Source: 21-14-0-10-47-8 sp966211795 (GTDB taxonomy: Bacteria > Bdellovibrionota > Bdellovibrionia > Bdellovibrionales > Bdellovibrionaceae). From it: a DNA stretch of 64,000 bases. The translations under genes and the position numbers were made by a program. Under the pieces are notes generated by a model. It was given only the letters and a program-made list of their open reading frames with translations. It was not told the origin of the DNA and ran no database searches. Of this stretch, positions 61,756 through 64,000 are shown piece by piece. Location: positions 62,001 to 126,000 of the forward strand of contig CBIHNW010000008.1 of assembly GCA_966211795.1 (NCBI GenBank), in the 5' to 3' direction. The stretch's first letter is position 1. Every line of letters begins with the position of its first letter.

Positions 61756-61893
61756 TTATTTATGATAAATCGTGTGCACGTGCGGACCCCATTTTCCAGA
61801 CGAAAAAGAGTCGGAAACGGTCCAGCCGTTCATATTGGCGTAAGCGAAGACAAGAATGATCGTGATGCCGTAGATGAGAAATGCTTTTTTCAA
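61756..61893 (-). CDS. Tiny membrane or exported peptide in the DUF350 operon (45 aa)
   Basis: The frame starts with TTG at 61893, overlapping the stop of the DUF4178 gene by 3-4 bp (TTGA). It reads MKKAFLIYGITIILVFAYA, then NMNGWTVSDSFSSGKWGP and ends HVHTIYHK. The hydrophobic start is a membrane helix or signal peptide. Its place between DUF4178 and DUF350, with tight coupling, supports a real gene. No family is recognised. Confidence 0.55.
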   Translation of the reverse strand: MKKAFLIYGITIILVFAYANMNGWTVSDSFSSGKWGPHVHTIYHK

Positions 61894-63230
61894 TCGTCAA
61901 ATCCCCCGCTGCCTTCGTGATGGGCCGAGAAAGGCGAGAAATCGCTTTGCGACCAACGCTCCATCTCGACACTGCGGTTGCGCCACCAAATGAAAAGCGG
62001 AAAAATCGAAAGCAGGATGCAGGCCCAGATAAAGTTGCTCCAGGTCGGCACATCTCGTTTGACGACGATTTCGTATCTTGTCAGCGCGGGTTGTCCCGCG
62101 GTCGCTTCAAAATTCAGATGATAGGTGCCGGCCGGGATGGAAGACAAAATGATGCTATTGGTGGTGCTGCCTTCGCTCCACGAGCCATCGCTGTCATAGC
62201 CGGCGTAATACTCGACCCCTTGCTCAAATTCTTCTGTTTCGCCGTCGCCATCATTGACCAGGTCACCTTGAACGGACAACCAGTTGTTAACGACTGGAGA
62301 GCTTAGCTTGATCTCGACATTGCTCATGCCGCCCTTCAGCTCAAAGGGAGTGGTGACTTTGATTTTTTCCGCATCACCCGGATCGAAATTGAAGGTCTCC
62401 GTGTAAACGGTTGTGGATCTTGAGCTGATCATGAACACGATCTGCAGCATCAAGAGCAGTCCCAAAAACAGAGACCAATACACATTGGAATACTTGGCCA
62501 TTTCGGTGACCGAGGTGGGTTGATTGGGCGCCACCGTTGTCGAAAGCGGCATTTCCGGCTCGATGGCGAAAGCGGTTTTGATTTCCTGAGCGTCGACGTA
62601 TTCACCGACCGACCACACGGCTTCGTTTTTATTTTGTTCCAAGGAAAGAATTTCGGGAGAGTTGACGAAATCCTCGACGTAATAGCGTTCGCCGATTTTG
62701 ACTTGCCAGTAAAATTCGCCGACGACAAATTCAACGCGGGCGGCGCCTCGGTTGAACAGGAAATACTTCTTGTTCATGTACTTGGCGATCGTCCGGTCCG
62801 TCAGGTCGCTATCCGTGAGCGGGGGATTTTTGATCATCAGCACGTAATTCCAGTGGCCATCGGATTCGGTCAGCCAACGAAAGTCTTTGGTCGGATTGAA
62901 AAGCAGGTACTCGCTCCACTGGTACTTGCTGTGCTCGTCCATTTTTTCAACGTAACCGATCACTTCCCAGGTCACGCCACGAAGTTTTCCGCGCGTTCCT
63001 AAAGGAATCAACTGTTGGCGTTCGCCGGACTTTGAGATCTTTTGCAGGATTTTGTAATTTTCGTCGTTCGGGTCAATGATGGCCGAGCAAGAGCCGCAAA
63101 CCACCGACAGCGACTGGCCGATGGCGCGGATGGTGACGGGTGCTCCGCAAGACGGGCACTGAAAAGTTTTAACGGCATGCGGTGAAACATGCTGCGCAGG
63201 AGTGCCATCCTTCGGATCAGTCCCAGCCAT
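61890..63230 (-). CDS. DUF4178 protein with zinc ribbon and membrane helices
   Basis: The protein has 446 residues. A zinc ribbon (FQCPSCGAPV, VVCGSCSAII) at residues 24-55 is followed by a DUF4178-type beta domain (YQWSEYLLFNPTKDFRWLTESDGHWNYV), a helix near 255-275 (YWSLFLGLLLMLQIVFMIS), a jelly-roll-like extracytoplasmic domain and a second helix close to the end (FIWACILLSIFPLFIWW). The fold suggests a membrane-bound sensor or scaffold. It overlaps the second DUF4178 gene by 14 bp. Confidence 0.78.
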   Translation of the reverse strand: MAGTDPKDGTPAQHVSPHAVKTFQCPSCGAPVTIRAIGQSLSVVCGSCSAIIDPNDENYKILQKISKSGERQQLIPLGTRGKLRGVTWEVIGYVEKMDEHSKYQWSEYLLFNPTKDFRWLTESDGHWNYVLMIKNPPLTDSDLTDRTIAKYMNKKYFLFNRGAARVEFVVGEFYWQVKIGERYYVEDFVNSPEILSLEQNKNEAVWSVGEYVDAQEIKTAFAIEPEMPLSTTVAPNQPTSVTEMAKYSNVYWSLFLGLLLMLQIVFMISSRSTTVYTETFNFDPGDAEKIKVTTPFELKGGMSNVEIKLSSPVVNNWLSVQGDLVNDGDGETEEFEQGVEYYAGYDSDGSWSEGSTTNSIILSSIPAGTYHLNFEATAGQPALTRYEIVVKRDVPTWSNFIWACILLSIFPLFIWWRNRSVEMERWSQSDFSPFSAHHEGSGGFDD

Positions 63231-63846
63231 CGATCTTCCTTAGGTTTGTGAAATGAAGATCATCGAATTCAATGTATTTTCCAAGAAACAATCGGTTTTC
63301 ATCCGCAGCGTAATCGATATTTCCAAACAGGCTATCGGCCCCAACTAGGTCCACGCTGGTCGACAGCCGGCCCTTGACGCTTTGGATTGGCAGTTCGCCT
63401 TCACTGCCGATGCAAGAGACATCATGAATGTCGTCGATCTTATATGAATTTCCGAGCAAGCTGACCCGGCTTCCAACCTGCAAGCCCTGTTGTGGCGGGA
63501 TCAGTTCAGGTTTTCGCAGCTGAAAGCTCATCATGTAAAAGCCTTGCGCATCACCCAGCCAGGCGTCTCGTCCGTCTTCAAAGCACAGGTACCATTCGTT
63601 CCAGAAGCCGTTCTCCCAGCCGATTTTTTGGCGACCGATGACTTCAAATTTTTTTTTCTCAAACAGGCCCAGCGTTCCGACCTGAAGGGGACTCATGTCT
63701 TCGGGCATCGCGGTCATCTTGCCGATGTTTTTTAAATCCAGATCCTGGCGAACCAAGGTGGATTGGCAAAAAGAGCAGACGCCGAAAACCGAAGAGCGCG
63801 ATTTGAATTTCACTTCGGCGCCACAGGCCGGACATTGAAACTGCAT
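63217..63846 (-). CDS. DUF4178 protein with N-terminal zinc ribbon
   Basis: The protein has 209 residues. The first 30 form a zinc ribbon (CPACGAEV, CSFCQSTL). A DUF4178 domain follows (FEVIGRQKIGWENGFWNEWYLCFEDGRDAWLG), then a second small beta domain. It has no membrane segment. It appears to be a soluble relative of the downstream membrane DUF4178 protein, overlaps it by 14 bp and lies 3 bp downstream of the SHOCT gene. Confidence 0.8.
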   Translation of the reverse strand: MQFQCPACGAEVKFKSRSSVFGVCSFCQSTLVRQDLDLKNIGKMTAMPEDMSPLQVGTLGLFEKKKFEVIGRQKIGWENGFWNEWYLCFEDGRDAWLGDAQGFYMMSFQLRKPELIPPQQGLQVGSRVSLLGNSYKIDDIHDVSCIGSEGELPIQSVKGRLSTSVDLVGADSLFGNIDYAADENRLFLGKYIEFDDLHFTNLRKIDGWD

Positions 63847-63849
63847 GGC

Positions 63850-64000
63850 TTAAGTGACCTTTTTCAGGAGTTCGGTTTTTTTCGCTTCGAACTCGGACTG
63901 ACTGATGATGCCATTCTTCATCATGTCGTGCAGTTTTTGAATGGCCTGCATCGGATCCGCCGGCGTGAGCTTGTCCTTGAAATCTTCAGGCAGGGAAATG
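63850..64000 (-). CDS. C-terminus of a SHOCT-domain protein (cut by the window edge)
   Basis: Only the last 49 codons are inside the window. They read ISLPEDFKDKLTPADPMQAI and then QKLHDMMKNGIISQSEFEAK, ending KKTELLKKVT, which is a SHOCT domain, a short helical C-terminal module found on many membrane-associated and stress proteins. The body of the protein lies outside. It is the first known member of this operon in transcription order. Confidence 0.72.
   Translation of the reverse strand, partial: ISLPEDFKDKLTPADPMQAIQKLHDMMKNGIISQSEFEAKKTELLKKVT

Overview
The window looks like a chromosomal stretch of a Gram-negative predator-like bacterium, most likely a Bdellovibrio relative (Bdellovibrionota). 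This is an inference from the gene set: an envelope and export repertoire (MacAB-TolC, Lol-type ABC export, AgmX/PglI C-terminal domain protein, SecG), many exported proteins of unknown family, two exported phospholipase D-like proteins, and a DUF222/HNH-type endonuclease. No rRNA gene, tRNA gene, CRISPR array, prophage module or complete insertion sequence was seen. Most start codons could be fixed from Shine-Dalgarno spacing and from 1-14 bp overlaps inside operons.

Layout. 1-1.4 kb: HNH endonuclease gene carrying three copies of a 16-bp near-palindrome. 1.4-6.1 kb (minus): marR-tolC-macA-macB efflux operon, each junction a 4-bp overlap, with a MarR-type inverted repeat over the first start codon. 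6.1-8 kb: NUDIX hydrolase and an exported protein. 8-13.4 kb: a Lol-like lipid or lipoprotein transport set (ATPase, permease and LolA-like carrier on plus; second permease and outer-membrane barrel on minus). 13.5-17.6 kb: a tightly overlapped plus-strand operon with a ketosynthase III fused to a heme-oxygenase-like di-iron domain, an unknown protein and two fatty-acid-hydroxylase/sterol-desaturase paralogues. The operon diverges from the second permease, so synthesis plus envelope delivery of an unusual lipid is plausible; this is the leading candidate for an undescribed pathway.

17.7-29.6 kb: radical SAM (spore-photolyase-like) with an unknown partner, HAD-like phosphatase, solute-binding protein, envelope proteins and secG, then housekeeping genes tmk-holB-tatD and gap-pgk-tpiA. 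29.6-51.4 kb: an accessory island in which nearly every gene encodes an exported protein (two PLD proteins, an HExxH protein, a BtpA-like protein with a signal peptide, several of unknown family). It also holds a STAND-ATPase/winged-helix regulator, a REP-associated tyrosine transposase, a deleted acetyltransferase and a frameshifted gene. Three of its transcription units share a 25-bp upstream motif, one of them next to the regulator, which suggests a regulon. An 82-bp hairpin repeat occurs three times across 29.8-51.6 kb, always between genes.

51.6-56.3 kb: small exported proteins, an O-methyltransferase, an HExxH protein, a second MarR regulator with a clear operator, an AT-rich glycine-rich gene and an SGNH-hydrolase remnant. 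56.3-64 kb (minus): an operon-like run with a SHOCT-domain protein (cut by the window edge), two DUF4178 proteins, a tiny membrane peptide, DUF350, a membrane-fused spermidine-synthase-like protein, a Tat-exported FAD oxidoreductase, a multipass protein and a CDF metal transporter. This resembles the DUF350/DUF4178/polyamine neighbourhoods linked to membrane-stress systems.
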